In this document: positions 8,835 to 17,364 of the stretch, one piece after another | How the letters are laid out: the number at the start of each line of letters is the position of its first letter | How positions within the stretch are numbered: the stretch's first letter is position 1 | Translations under genes and position numbers: made by a program | Assembly (NCBI RefSeq): GCF_024189315.1 | Contig: NZ_JAIZEO010000004.1 | Coordinates: forward strand, 434,001 to 498,000 | From: Halobacillus sp. A5 | GTDB taxonomy: Bacteria; Bacillota; Bacilli; Bacillales; Halobacillaceae | DNA: 64,000 bases | Direction of reading: 5' to 3' | The notes under the pieces: model-generated | Told to the model about the DNA's origin: nothing | Databases searched by the model: none | The model's input: the letters and a program-made list of their open reading frames with translations, nothing else

Positions 8835-9718
8835 CTAGAAAATATCCTTAGCATTTGATGGTAAAGCCCTTACTTGAATCAAATATGAGGTCATATTTGA
8901 ATCTTCATGAGTTGGATAACTAAACGAAAGGTTTTTTGCAATATCTGTTGCTATTTTCCTAAATAACTCCCCGGATTCAAATAATGAATCCCATAAATTT
9001 TCATAACCATCATCAGAATAAGTAGCTCTATACTGCTCCCAATATGGCTCAGGTAACTGTTTATTAAAATAGTTTCCCACTTTCCCAGTGGATAGTTCAA
9101 AGTTAGTATTCGTTCCAATCCACCATTCGACCATTTTATTCAATTCCTGTCTAACCACACAGTCCATCATGAACTTTGCGTATGGTAACTCCTCCCGCCA
9201 TATACTTTTAGCTATATTTTGTTGACACCACCAAAAGTTGTTGCAGCAACTTAAATACATAGCCTCTGTTGGCCTCTTTACATGATAATCAATATCTGTA
9301 GGAGCAGGAATAGTCGGTAAACAGTTGTCCTTATCTAACAAAGGAACAGTTAATTTGTCACTCAGATAATTATGGTTCATATGCTCTTTCGTTTCGATAT
9401 GAAGATCGATACGGTTACCATCCTTAAATAACATTAAGTAACCATAAGATTGCTCAAAATTAGCTTCCATTCCAAAGTTACGACTATTTTTTTATCAGGT
9501 TCCTGGAAGATAAGAATATCTCCGAAGTTGTGTATCCACCCTTTATCTTCAATAAAAGGTTTGGTCTCTTTAACTACATAAACAATATCGTAATCTTGAA
9601 AGATATCTTTTGGAACGTTCGGATTTGTCCGTGAGCCATTCATATAAGCAGCTCGAATTCTCTCATCTTCTTTTGCTATATTAATTATTAGTTTCATCAT
9701 CTCTTGTTCTCTTCTCAA
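8835..9718 (-). pseudogene. AadE-like aminoglycoside 6-nucleotidyltransferase, frameshifted
   Basis: The N-terminal frame carries the nucleotidyltransferase signature MNGSRTN (Gly28-Ser29) and FQDYDIVYVV (Asp42, Asp44). The second frame continues with YLMLFKDGNRIDLHI and the C-terminal helical domain typical of ANT(6)/AadE proteins. The break is a run of seven A on the minus strand (T at 9487-9493). An eighth A would fuse the frames as EPDKKNSRNFGMEANFEQ. The best start is TTG at 9718 behind CGGAGGGG. An intact protein would transfer AMP to the 6-OH of streptomycin-type drugs, but chromosomal relatives often have unknown substrates. Confidence 0.8.
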
Positions 9719-10085
9719 TCCATTACCCCTCCGTAGGTTTTTATTTTTTTGAGTGATTAGATTCATAGCCTACCTTATGGAGGATCTCGTGAATGATATA
9801 AGTTTTTTCTTAATATTATTAAATCTTTTTTTCATACCAAATTTTCCTTTCTAAAAAAATTACGCCCTCTACTTAATGGTTTCAATATAAAAAACTAAAA
9901 TCCTTCTTTACTATAAGTAGTTCAGCTATACTGGGCTCAGATTGAACATGAGTAACAAAAGAGTTTGATTTCGCAATTTCAGGATCCAAATTTATCTATA
10001 ACCGCTAGAGAGTAAGCTTTTCATAAAATTATTGATTTAATAAACCTATTGGTCAATTTACCATTTACCATGCTCCCCTCCTAAC
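9719..10085. other. Intergenic, no gene seen
   Basis: AT-rich stretch with no supported reading frame. A degenerate element copy was looked for and not found. Confidence 0.4.
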
Positions 10086-10114
10086 AAAAAGAAGACCCGA
10101 GTTTAGGGTCTTTT
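10086..10114. terminator. Bidirectional terminator
   Basis: AGACCC/GGGTCT stem with an A-run on the left and TTTT on the right. It lies downstream of the gene ending at 10184. Confidence 0.7.
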
Positions 10115-10183
10115 GAAGGAGTGGTAACTTTCTTGAGGATCTATATTTTGTGATCGATAAAAAGCTTATATATTATTAAGTGT

Positions 10184-10642
10184 TTAGATAAACTTTCGGT
10201 TTAAAGACCAATATTCTTCCTTGAGTGTTTGTTTTGAAGCTCTTCTCTTGAATTGGTAGGCGGAATTTTGAAAGCTTTCATGCTGCTCAAGCAAAAAATA
10301 ATCAGTTAGAAACTTGGGTTCTACTACCATCGCTTTTGTTTCTTCCAATAATATTAAACATAGTTTTATGTCTCCTATTCTTTCCTCCGATAGTGCAATA
10401 AGATATTTCAAATGTGATTGAGAAACTCCCCTGACTACTCCTTCTTTTCTTAACCTTTTAGAGGCCTCAATTGCCATTTTCTTAGAAAAAAATAAGGGGA
10501 TAACATGACCCTCCATTCTAAGATAATTACCGTTCACACCCTGTTCATAACTTGAAGACTTCTCCATAATTGTCCAGAATGGTTCCCCCATGACAGATTC
10601 GTCAGGTATCGTTTTCTCTATCCATTCATCTCTACTTTTCAT
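10184..10642 (-). CDS. Conserved-looking protein of unknown function
   Basis: 152 residues, no signal peptide or membrane segment; starts MKSRDEWIEKTIPDESVMGE. It contains an acidic/aromatic N-terminus, a mixed middle part and a basic C-terminus. ATG at 10642 follows AAAGGAGAAACATATTT. Its layout, with EPFWTIMEK and later FFSKKMAIEASKRL, recalls small SseB-like or immunity-type proteins, but I cannot assign a family. Confidence 0.6.
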   Translation of the reverse strand: MKSRDEWIEKTIPDESVMGEPFWTIMEKSSSYEQGVNGNYLRMEGHVIPLFFSKKMAIEASKRLRKEGVVRGVSQSHLKYLIALSEERIGDIKLCLILLEETKAMVVEPKFLTDYFLLEQHESFQNSAYQFKRRASKQTLKEEYWSLNRKFI

Positions 10643-10745
10643 AAATATGTTTCTCCTTTCCTATATAAAATAATTGGATTACAGTTCTAAATTTGACTGT
10701 TTCTCAGAGCATCTATGTTGCAATATTTATTAGAAATTATACTGT

Positions 10746-11081
10746 TCACTTTCTAATAGAGGTAGTGTTCATAATAGGTGTGATACAGACTATTATTTTT
10801 CTAGCAAGGAAGGTGAACATGGCGAAGAGCAGCCTCCCTACTTCACGCCTTTTGTAATTAAGATAGACAAGTAAACAGATTATGTAGTTGCGTTTTACTG
10901 CTTGCCTACTCATAATGTGCAAATTTTGATTAAAGGACTCGTATAAATTCAATAGCTGATCCAACTCTTGGCTACATTTAACAGCCTCTTTACTTGTGAA
11001 TCCCTTTTTCAAAGCTAAATTGATCATTTTCTGTCTTTTTTTATTTATATACTGCAATAGCCTTTCTTCTACTTTCTTCAA
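10746..11081 (-). CDS. Spo0E-like aspartyl-phosphate phosphatase, C-terminally extended
   Basis: Residues 1-55 match the Spo0E family: two helices with KKRQKMINLALKKGFTSKEA followed by CSQELDQLLNLY. The S-Q-E-L-D motif is the hallmark; its Asp takes part in dephosphorylating Spo0A~P or related response regulators and so delays sporulation. Family members usually have 50-85 residues, while this frame runs to 111. The extra C-terminal part is hydrophobic and basic without family resemblance, so the gene may have lost its original stop. TTG at 11081 follows AGGAGG at 11 bases. Confidence 0.7.
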   Translation of the reverse strand: MKKVEERLLQYINKKRQKMINLALKKGFTSKEAVKCSQELDQLLNLYESFNQNLHIMSRQAVKRNYIICLLVYLNYKRREVGRLLFAMFTFLARKIIVCITPIMNTTSIRK

Positions 11082-11471
11082 AATATAAAATCCTCCTGTT
11101 TTCTTAAAATAACATGAAATATATTATGAAGGGATTTAGTTTTAATTGAAATAGCTTAGACAACACTAGTCATGACTAGACAAAATCAGATCATAGAAAA
11201 TTCCTTCCTGAAAATCATAGAAGTAATTTTAAAAGAGGAATTATACCTGAACGGAATAATAAAATTGGCGGTCATCAAACGTAATAAATCATTAAAAATA
11301 AAGAAAAATCTCCTACGGATAGACCGCTTATTTATTTGTTCTTTATAAGTTATTCACTAAAGTACTTTGTTAAAGGAAAATATTGTAAAAATATTACATT
11401 TTATTTAAAAAGGTTCGGAATCTTATGGTTATTTTTGGTAATATTACTAATACATTCTATTTCAGGGGAAT
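11082..11471. other. Intergenic region between divergent genes
   Basis: Contains a perfect 14-base palindrome CTAGTCATGACTAG near 11168-11181, a possible operator, and otherwise AT-rich sequence. No gene seen. Confidence 0.35.
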
Positions 11472-11499
11472 ATGAATCACTGAAACTTCTAATTTACTC

Positions 11500-11976
11500 T
11501 TGTCATTAGTACTTATTTTTATTATGGTAATGCCAAGCATTGCTAAAGCGAAAAATGAAGAGGAGACTGGTGTATTTACAGAAGAAGAAATGGAAAATTT
11601 AACACCATCTTTAGAGGCAATAGTGGAAATTCCTGATGAATTATTAGAATCAGGTAACTCTGAAGCTATCAATCAGTATTTTGCTGACCGAGGAATTGAC
11701 TCTCACATCTATAATTCAGAAAAAGGAGATGAAGCTTCGGTAATTATGCAGACTCAAGGTTGGTGGGGATGTAGTTTAGCGATTTCCCAAATTCTTGTTA
11801 TGAATGCTATACCTATTGCAAAGCTTGTTAAGATAAAACAATATGTTAAAGCATTAGGAGGCGTTAAAGAGACTGCTAAGTTACTAGTTGGAGCTACAAC
11901 ACCTGGAGAAAAAACAGCCGCATTAGTAGCAGAGCTCACAGGATTCACAAATGTTAAAAAGGCATGTAATTTATAA
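11500..11976 (+). CDS. Secreted protein, bacteriocin-like candidate
   Basis: The product has a signal peptide (hydrophobic segment ending IAKAKN), an acidic middle (EEETGVFTEEEMENL) and a C-terminal domain beginning at WWGC. That domain is small, hydrophobic and helical, with one Cys near its start and one three residues from the end (KACNL), a likely disulfide pair. This layout, an acidic pro-region plus a compact hydrophobic domain, resembles secreted antimicrobial or toxin precursors; this is inference only. The frame opens at TTG 11500 without a ribosome site. An AGGGGA and ATG at 11472 lie just upstream but read M-N-H-stop, so a one-base frameshift near 11476 is likely. The partner gene follows after 18 bases. 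Confidence 0.55.
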   Translation: MSLVLIFIMVMPSIAKAKNEEETGVFTEEEMENLTPSLEAIVEIPDELLESGNSEAINQYFADRGIDSHIYNSEKGDEASVIMQTQGWWGCSLAISQILVMNAIPIAKLVKIKQYVKALGGVKETAKLLVGATTPGEKTAALVAELTGFTNVKKACNL

Positions 11977-11994
11977 TTGAAAGGAGATGAAGTT

Positions 11995-12246
11995 ATGGGC
12001 ACGGAAGTATCAATATTAATTATCACAGTTTGTGCCGTAGCTATTATTTGGGTTCTGCTAAGTAAGAATAAGAAACTTAATAAAATGGCCTATGAGAACA
12101 TAAATATCGAATCCGAATTAGAATCTCATGTAAAAAACATGATTAGCAATAGTGAAAGTGAAGTTAAGGTTATTAAATCTGTTAGGGAAAAAACGGGTTT
12201 AAGTCTCCTACAGGCAAAACAATATGTAGAAAAACATAAAAAATAA
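11995..12246 (+). CDS. Membrane protein with L7/L12-like C-terminal segment
   Basis: The ATG at 11995 behind AAAGGAGATGA gives 83 residues: an N-terminal membrane segment (ILIITVCAVAIIWVLL), a charged linker and a C-terminal piece VIKSVREKTGLSLLQAKQYV. That piece resembles the ribosomal L7/L12 C-terminal fold, a fusion seen in many small Firmicute membrane proteins of unknown role. It is tightly linked to the secreted protein and could be its immunity or export partner; this is not proven by sequence. A terminator follows. Confidence 0.6.
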   Translation: MGTEVSILIITVCAVAIIWVLLSKNKKLNKMAYENINIESELESHVKNMISNSESEVKVIKSVREKTGLSLLQAKQYVEKHKK

Positions 12247-12281
12247 GTTACTTTTGGGTAGCGAAAATTACTTATAAAATT

Positions 12282-12333
12282 AAAAGGCAGCAAGATTACT
12301 TAATAATTTAGTTAGGTAACTTGGTGCCTTTTT
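12282..12333 (+). terminator. Intrinsic terminator
   Basis: AAAAGGCA ... TGCCTTTTT, with further pairing of TTAC/GTAA inside. Ends the two-gene unit at 11500-12246. A GCGACTCTCGC motif at 12369-12379 is the only other structure before 12552. Confidence 0.75.
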
Positions 12334-12551
12334 ATTAGCTTAATTACAATTTAAAAATACTCCAGAGTGCGACTCTCGCACCCCGTTATGATAACTTGTT
12401 TATTATCAGGCAATTGTTCTAGTTTTTTAAAGTTTTTGGACTTTTAGTTTTAGGATAATCCCATATCCATTTTAAAAATCTAAATTAAATCTTTCTTTGA
12501 AACCTTCTCCCATATCGGGCCTTGTTTTGTTTCGATAATCTAACATTCTTT

Positions 12552-12839
12552 TCATAGCTCGGTACACACAGATTGTTCTGTGGATATCGAGGAAAATGAT
12601 TGTATCTGAATGTACGAGGCACTGTTATCAATCGTTTGATTTTCAATGCCTGTCACTCCACACAACATAGAAGCTCCTAGTTCGGCAATCAATTCTTCTT
12701 TGCTATAGTTCTGACTGCCAAAACTAATTTTTCCGGTCACTCCTTCTCGATCTAGTCGATCTTTATGCCCTGTGCTGTGTACCATTTCATGAAATATTGA
12801 AGATTTGAAATTGGGATATAAGTTCTGAAGCTCCATCAT
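12552..12839 (-). pseudogene. ArdC-type zincin domain fragment
   Basis: The 95-residue fragment contains a metallopeptidase motif FHEMVHSTGH, then SKEELIAELGASMLC and TIDNSASYIQ, the core of the zincin domain found in ArdC-like antirestriction/primase proteins of plasmids. The N-terminal ssDNA-binding domain is absent, and the sequence after SASYIQ no longer matches the family, so both ends are lost. It is evidence that plasmid- or ICE-derived DNA once entered this region. Confidence 0.75.
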
Positions 12840-13341
12840 ATTATGTAGTTGGATATAATGGTAAAGCTTTATGGAGCATAATAGTTATTAAGGTCTTAAC
12901 AACTTTTTACGAAAAAACTTGCAGGATAGACAACAAGCTATACACTCCCAGTAGTGTATAGCCTTTATTATGAAGAAAGTGCACCTTTAAGGAGAGTTTA
13001 TAAACATTGGCATATCAATGTTTTGGTTAGGTTAGAAAGTGAGTAAAAACAAAAAACATGTAGCACTAATTAACGTGAAAATCTTGATAAAGGGATAAAG
13101 TCAGGAAAATAGATTTTAGACTTGTTAATTCCTATTTTCCTGACTCTACCTAAATATGATATTATGGTATTGATTTTATCCCACAGTGGATAAAAATCTA
13201 TCACTACAGATAATAAGTAAACTTTCTTTGTTTTAAGTTTTTTTCATTTGAGCACAATGGTTCTCTCGTGGTATTTATTCTTCTTCAAATACTTGTATAC
13301 AATAACAGGTAAAATCTATAGATAGTTAGGGGTAATGGGTT
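12840..13341. other. Gene-free stretch with several inverted repeats
   Basis: Holds a terminator-like GCTATACACT/AGTGTATAGC hairpin (12937-12968), a perfect 13-base inverted repeat GTCAGGAAAATAG/CTATTTTCCTGAC (13100-13112 and 13132-13144), and GATTTTATCC/GGATAAAAATC around 13173-13199. No reading frame with a ribosome site was found. Confidence 0.55.
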
Positions 13342-13350
13342 TTGAAGGTG

Positions 13351-13515
13351 ATGCTCTATTCAATTGTTTTTACGGTTATAGCATTTTTTATTACAGCTTT
13401 AATTGATTGGTCTTTTAAAGAAGCTATCACAACAGGTAATCTTTTAAAGTATCTCTTATTTTTTGTTGTTTTGTTATTTATGTTTTACTTTATTGAACGA
13501 AAGAATAAACAGTAA
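13351..13515 (+). CDS. Small membrane protein, about 54 residues
   Basis: Two hydrophobic segments (MLYSIVFTVIAFFITALIDW and a second near YLLFFVVLLFMFYF) and a basic end ERKNKQ. ATG at 13351 follows AAGGTG; a TTG at 13342 behind AGGGGTAATGG is an alternative start. A shared terminator follows. Function unknown. Confidence 0.55.
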   Translation: MLYSIVFTVIAFFITALIDWSFKEAITTGNLLKYLLFFVVLLFMFYFIERKNKQ

Positions 13516-13517
13516 AT

Positions 13518-13553
13518 AAAAACCCTGCATACTAAAATGTATGTAGGGTTTTT
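13518..13553. terminator. Bidirectional terminator between convergent genes
   Basis: AAAAACCCT-CATAC / GTATG-AGGGTTTTT. Serves the plus-strand gene ending at 13515 and the minus-strand gene ending at 13559. Confidence 0.85.
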
Positions 13554-13558
13554 ATAGT

Positions 13559-14020
13559 TTAGTAAGTTCCCATGGCTGTAGGACTTCCATTAGGTAACCA
13601 GCCTTTTTCTCCTTTATCTATGTAACCAAAATAATAAGGTTGTTTGATATAGATACCTTTAGCGTTGTTTTTCTCAATTGTGTTTAATTGTCTTTCAAAC
13701 TCAGCCATATCTTTTTCAGCCAGTTCAGTTATACCTGTGCCTAATCCGTAGACACTAACTGCATATGCTCCACCTTGTAGAGCGTTTTTAGCTTTTGTCC
13801 CTACTGCACCTGAAGCAAAAATACTAAACGGTTCAATTAAAGATGTTGCCTTTTTTTCCGTGTCTAATTTGCTTTGAATTTCCTCTGCAGAAATATAAGT
13901 TGTTATTGTTTTTTTGTCATGCAAACTTGGGGCGGCACTTACGCTGTTTACTCCTATAAAACCTAATGCTAATACAAGCAAAAATAATGTTTTGGTTGTT
14001 CTCTTTAAAGATATTCGCAT
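13559..14020 (-). CDS. Secreted protein of unknown function
   Basis: ATG at 14020 behind AGGAGGGATAAA gives 153 residues with a classic signal peptide (RTTKTLFLLVLALGFIGV, cleavage after SVSA). The mature part has a Gly/Ala-rich stretch (FASGAVGTKAKNALQGGAYA) and a Tyr-rich C-terminus. The longer frame to 14050 has no ribosome site. No family is recognised. The signal peptide, a small Gly/Ala-rich domain and position 1.5 kb from the other secreted candidate at 11500 are the only hints. Confidence 0.6.
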   Translation of the reverse strand: MRISLKRTTKTLFLLVLALGFIGVNSVSAAPSLHDKKTITTYISAEEIQSKLDTEKKATSLIEPFSIFASGAVGTKAKNALQGGAYAVSVYGLGTGITELAEKDMAEFERQLNTIEKNNAKGIYIKQPYYFGYIDKGEKGWLPNGSPTAMGTY

Positions 14021-14637
14021 TTTATCCCTCCTACACTTAAACGTAATCATAAATACATGTACTCTGGTATCAATTTTATTCGGGTCTCTATAATAATAAT
14101 TTTTATATTAAATTTCCCCTCCAATAATGTTAATAATTGTAATTGTAATTAAAATTTTATCAACATTACAAAAATAGTAAATAAGGAATAAGTTAGGGGG
14201 GTTTTTATAAGAAAATAAAAACATTAAATTTTTTGAAACATGATTGGTAAGAATAGCATTAATTTTCATCCTTTATATGGAAATTATTTTTTCGTTTTCC
14301 TATCTCTTGCGGTGATTTTTAGATCATATTTTTTTATTTGGACTCGAAAGCGTAAAATGCGAACCTACAACAATAAGAACACCTGACTCAACCCCAAATT
14401 AACCCTTTCTAATTTATGATATATTACCATTTATTTTTAGTATTAACCAAGATGAAAAAGGATTTAACATGGTTAGTTAATGTTCCAGACTCTACGAACA
14501 CACGTGACATAGCTAAAAGGAGTGTATTTTAAAGATCTATTCTTTTTTTTGTTTCCAGCTCTTTTGCGCTATCTAATAAAAATAATTTGGCCAATATGAT
14601 AAGCATTATGGGTAGTTTTAGTTTCAAAAAGTAAATC
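14021..14637. other. Gene-poor AT-rich stretch
   Basis: An open stretch 14452-14532 on the plus strand reads MKKDLTWLVNVPDSTNTRDI and six more residues, without a ribosome site. It may be the end fragment of a lost gene. Nothing else supported. Confidence 0.3.
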
Positions 14638-14738
14638 ATCTCGACTTCAATTCCACTAATCTGCCCAAAACATTAAGAAGAGGGCAATTCTTCTGTTTCA
14701 GAATTGCCCCCAATAACGGAAGATTTAAATTCAAGGTA
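14638..14738 (-). repeat. Dispersed element, full-length copy
   Basis: Left arm ATCTCGACTTCAATTCC (14638-14654), a long hairpin GGGCAATTCT/AGAATTGCCC (14682-14709), and right arm GAAGATTTAAATTCAAGGTA (14719-14738). Lies 130 bases beyond the stop of the membrane gene at 14868. Confidence 0.7.
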
Positions 14739-14867
14739 ATATTCCATCACTATCTCTTGTACCTTCTTCTTTAAGACACTTTCTTTACCCTCTAAAATGA
14801 TGATAAGTAGTTTTAAATAGATAATGAACTACCATACAACTTCAATGTGTTAGATATCTTAACGTTT

Positions 14868-15074
14868 TTATTTTCCTGCTGTCTTTAACAATTTGTGACT
14901 TATTACAAGTGAGGCAGGAAGGCAAAAAATCACAAATATTGTTAAACCAATTACATCTGCAGCAAAACTATAAGGTATAAATTTGTTATAAATAAATCTA
15001 ATGATTCTAAAGAATCCGTATAACACTACACAAGCAATTATAAAATATAGTATTTTGCCGGATATTGTTTCCAT
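14868..15074 (-). CDS. Small membrane protein, 68 residues
   Basis: Two membrane segments (ILYFIIACVVLYGFFRI and ADVIGLTIFVIFCLPASLVI) joined by a short basic loop. ATG at 15074 follows AAAGGAG at 9 bases; the longer frame to 15107 lacks a ribosome site. Function unknown; single-gene unit of the array. Confidence 0.6.
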   Translation of the reverse strand: METISGKILYFIIACVVLYGFFRIIRFIYNKFIPYSFAADVIGLTIFVIFCLPASLVISHKLLKTAGK

Positions 15075-15229
15075 TAAACCCAACTCCTTTAACGCAAAGT
15101 CTATCAAAAACTATTTTTAAGAAAAATAAAATTCAGTGGATTATTTAATAAAGACTGGGCAATACCTCATTCTTCTCTATTGAAACTTCTCATTCTACAC
15201 ATAGGTTTTACCCATAAAAACAAGTAAAA

Positions 15230-15288
15230 GGAGCAAACCTTTTTGTTTTAGACTTGCTCCCGATACAGGAAGACTTGATTTCAAGATA
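15230..15288 (-). repeat. Dispersed element, hairpin plus right arm
   Basis: GGAGCAA/TTGCTCC hairpin, CGATACAG spacer and arm GAAGACTTGATTTCAAGATA (15269-15288). Located 20 bases beyond the stop of the acetyltransferase at 15308. Confidence 0.7.
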
Positions 15289-15307
15289 ATTATCAAATCG
15301 TTATTAA

Positions 15308-15758
15308 TTACCGATGCCCATCTACTCGAGCTTGTATGTATCCATAATAGGCGCATGTTCCATTTTGAGATAAATCTTTAACGTCAAAACCACATTTTTT
15401 GTAAAAACTAAAATTATTAGAAGAGGTATGGGCAAACCAATCACCATGGGGAAGTTTTTGAACACATAGTTCAACAAGTTTCTGTCCAATCCCTTTACCT
15501 CGATAATTTGAAGAAACAACTAAATCCATGATATTAGCCGCCATGATTTGGTCAGAAATAACCCTTACCATTCCAATCATTTTATCGTCATCCCAAACAG
15601 GTAAATGCCCAAGTAGAATTATCAAACATGAGAGTGAATTTTTCCTTTTGCCAACTTGGGGTTTCTCTTACCCAACCTTTAAATAATTCTTCAACAAATT
15701 TACCAGGAACACCTTTTACACCTTCTCTAATTACAAGACCATTATAATATTGATACAT
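15308..15758 (-). pseudogene. GNAT acetyltransferase, frameshifted
   Basis: The N-terminal frame starts MYQYYNGLVIREGVKGVPGK from ATG 15758 behind GGGGGAAGG and ends prematurely after TWAFT. The second frame continues with VWDDDKMIGMVRVISD and carries the acetyl-CoA motif NYRGKGIGQKL and a C-terminal NNFSFYKKCGF, both typical of GNAT enzymes. The break is at about 15601-15606, a one-base loss or two-base gain in ACCTGTTTGGG. If intact it would be a complete 150-residue acetyltransferase of unknown substrate. Confidence 0.8.
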
Positions 15759-15799
15759 ATCCTTCCCCCTTTTCACTTAAAAACCTTAAGCTTTTTAAA

Positions 15800-15837
15800 G
15801 AAACGCTCCCTTTTTTGGAAGACTTGAATTCAAGATA
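15800..15837 (-). repeat. Dispersed element arm overlapping a stop codon
   Basis: GAAGACTTGAATTCAAGATA at 15818-15837. Read on the minus strand its TATCTTGA supplies the TGA stop of the NUDIX gene. CGCTCCC precedes it; the hairpin is weak (AAGCTTTTTAAAG region). Confidence 0.7.
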
Positions 15838-16270
15838 ACAGGTACTGTCTAATTATTTGAGTGAGTCCATCTGGGTAAATAAATTCATCTCCATGCAGAA
15901 ATTTATTCATAGGAATCCAAAAAGCTTTAGAAGTTTGCGACCCTTCTTTCACTTCTAAATAATGTTTGTCATACATCCATTGCTCTTTTAAATCTACAAG
16001 GTAGATTTGGAAGATTTCATGTCCAACTTCACCATTTACTTTGAATATGTTTTCAAGACAGGTTATATAACGTGGATTAAGTACTTCCGTCCCTAATTCT
16101 TCTATAAATTCTCTATTTAGGGTTATATCTGACTGCTCTCCAAATTCAATCGTCCCTCCTAAAGGTCGAAAGAATTTCCCTTCTCCATTCGAATGCTTAC
16201 CTTTAAATTCCTCTAGTAATAATAGATCTTCCTTAATTACTAACCCTAAAGATTTTGCCCTTGGATACAT
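15830..16270 (-). CDS. NUDIX hydrolase
   Basis: The 146-residue protein has a complete Nudix box, G-x5-E-x7-R-E-x2-E-E-x-G, in GGTIEFGEQSDITLNREFIE followed by ELG. Such enzymes hydrolyse nucleoside diphosphates linked to another moiety, using Mg ions held by the box glutamates. N-terminal strands (SLGLVIKEDLLLLEE) and the C-terminal part fit a single-domain ADP-ribose/8-oxo-dGTP-like hydrolase; substrate unknown. The stop codon lies inside the dispersed-element arm, so gene and element are fused end to end. Confidence 0.85.
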   Translation of the reverse strand: MYPRAKSLGLVIKEDLLLLEEFKGKHSNGEGKFFRPLGGTIEFGEQSDITLNREFIEELGTEVLNPRYITCLENIFKVNGEVGHEIFQIYLVDLKEQWMYDKHYLEVKEGSQTSKAFWIPMNKFLHGDEFIYPDGLTQIIRQYLLS

Positions 16271-16321
16271 CAGACACCTCTTTTCAGTTAATGGCCTTCC
16301 CCCTACAAAACGAAGTAATAT

Positions 16322-17158
16322 TTATAAAACCATGGCTACAATTTTATTTATCCAATCATTGTTTTCGCTTATTTCTAGCCTACTACAAATAGAGCTATGG
16401 ACATTTTTAAACTCCCGTACAATATTATTGATAACATTCATGATTTCTATTGAATCCCTTCCACAATCCCAGCTTCTAAGAAGGGATAGCTGCCAACTTT
16501 CTAAACAGCCTCTACCACCTTCATATTTAGTCCAATCCCCAAAATTGTTTGGTTGAATCCCTGCGTTCATGTACCAACCAACAACTATAGAAATTCTTAA
16601 ACTATCCATACATTTAAGAGCGTAATAATACTCTCCTCTCATTAACCGCCTATATGCCTCATGTAAATTCGCGAAGAATTTAGTTCTCCAAGCTTCAAAT
16701 TCATCAAGCGAGGGTTCATAAGTCATTTCCAGTGATTGTTTTTGAACTGTCGAGATGATCGAGTTGTGATCTTTAACAATCTTTATATTTTTCAACCACA
16801 CAGAAGGCTGAATATCCTTTGGCTTATAATAAAAAGTGTCCACCTTTATGAAGCTATCATAGTGGACCACAGTATAAATTGATAAAGGGTGAGCATCTTC
16901 AATAAAAAGAATATTCCCCCACATTTGAGGGCGAGTTTTTTTGTTAGAAATGTAAGTCCCTATTTCTTCTGGTTTCACCACTATTCTTAGATCAATATCT
17001 GAATATAAATCCGTATTGCGTGATCCTATAGAACCCCCATAGAAAAGGGTTAAGACATGATCATCATTAAGTAAATCTTTCTCGATAGAATCCATTAAAT
17101 TCTTTCGAAATTTAGGTAATTTTTTATCCCTTTCCTCATGTTTACTTACAAATCCCAC
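16322..17158 (-). CDS. Aminoglycoside-type nucleotidyltransferase
   Basis: 278 residues with an N-terminal nucleotidyltransferase fold: LFYGGSIGSRNTDLYSDIDL gives the Gly-Ser motif and the Asp-x-Asp metal ligands, and a third acid lies in KVDTFYY. The C-terminal half is helical (RLMRGEYYYALKCMDSL), as in ANT and lincosamide nucleotidyltransferases. It could adenylylate an antibiotic or a cellular metabolite; the sequence does not decide. GTG at 17158 lies 11-13 bases after GGGAG, a loose spacing. No clear element arm follows, only a decayed CCCCCTACAAAACGAAG. Confidence 0.75.
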   Translation of the reverse strand: MGFVSKHEERDKKLPKFRKNLMDSIEKDLLNDDHVLTLFYGGSIGSRNTDLYSDIDLRIVVKPEEIGTYISNKKTRPQMWGNILFIEDAHPLSIYTVVHYDSFIKVDTFYYKPKDIQPSVWLKNIKIVKDHNSIISTVQKQSLEMTYEPSLDEFEAWRTKFFANLHEAYRRLMRGEYYYALKCMDSLRISIVVGWYMNAGIQPNNFGDWTKYEGGRGCLESWQLSLLRSWDCGRDSIEIMNVINNIVREFKNVHSSICSRLEISENNDWINKIVAMVL

Positions 17159-17249
17159 ACATTAAAATCAACTCCCTTTTTACTCTTGTAAGTAATATTC
17201 AATAAAATGTCCTGTTATCCCTTCTTCACCAGGCGTACTAAAACTAGAA

Positions 17250-17315
17250 AGAGCTAAATCTTATCTGGTCTCTTCAGCTCTCGCCCCATTTACAGGAAGA
17301 CTTGATTTCGAGATA
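17250..17315 (-). repeat. Dispersed element, hairpin plus right arm
   Basis: AGAGCT...AGCTCT hairpin (17250-17281), CGCCCCATTTACAG, arm GAAGACTTGATTTCGAGATA (17296-17315). 50 bases beyond the true stop of the acetyltransferase at 17365. Confidence 0.75.
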
Positions 17316-17364
17316 TTAAAGCACTTTTATACTAATTAACCGTCAATTGAATAGCACATTAACC

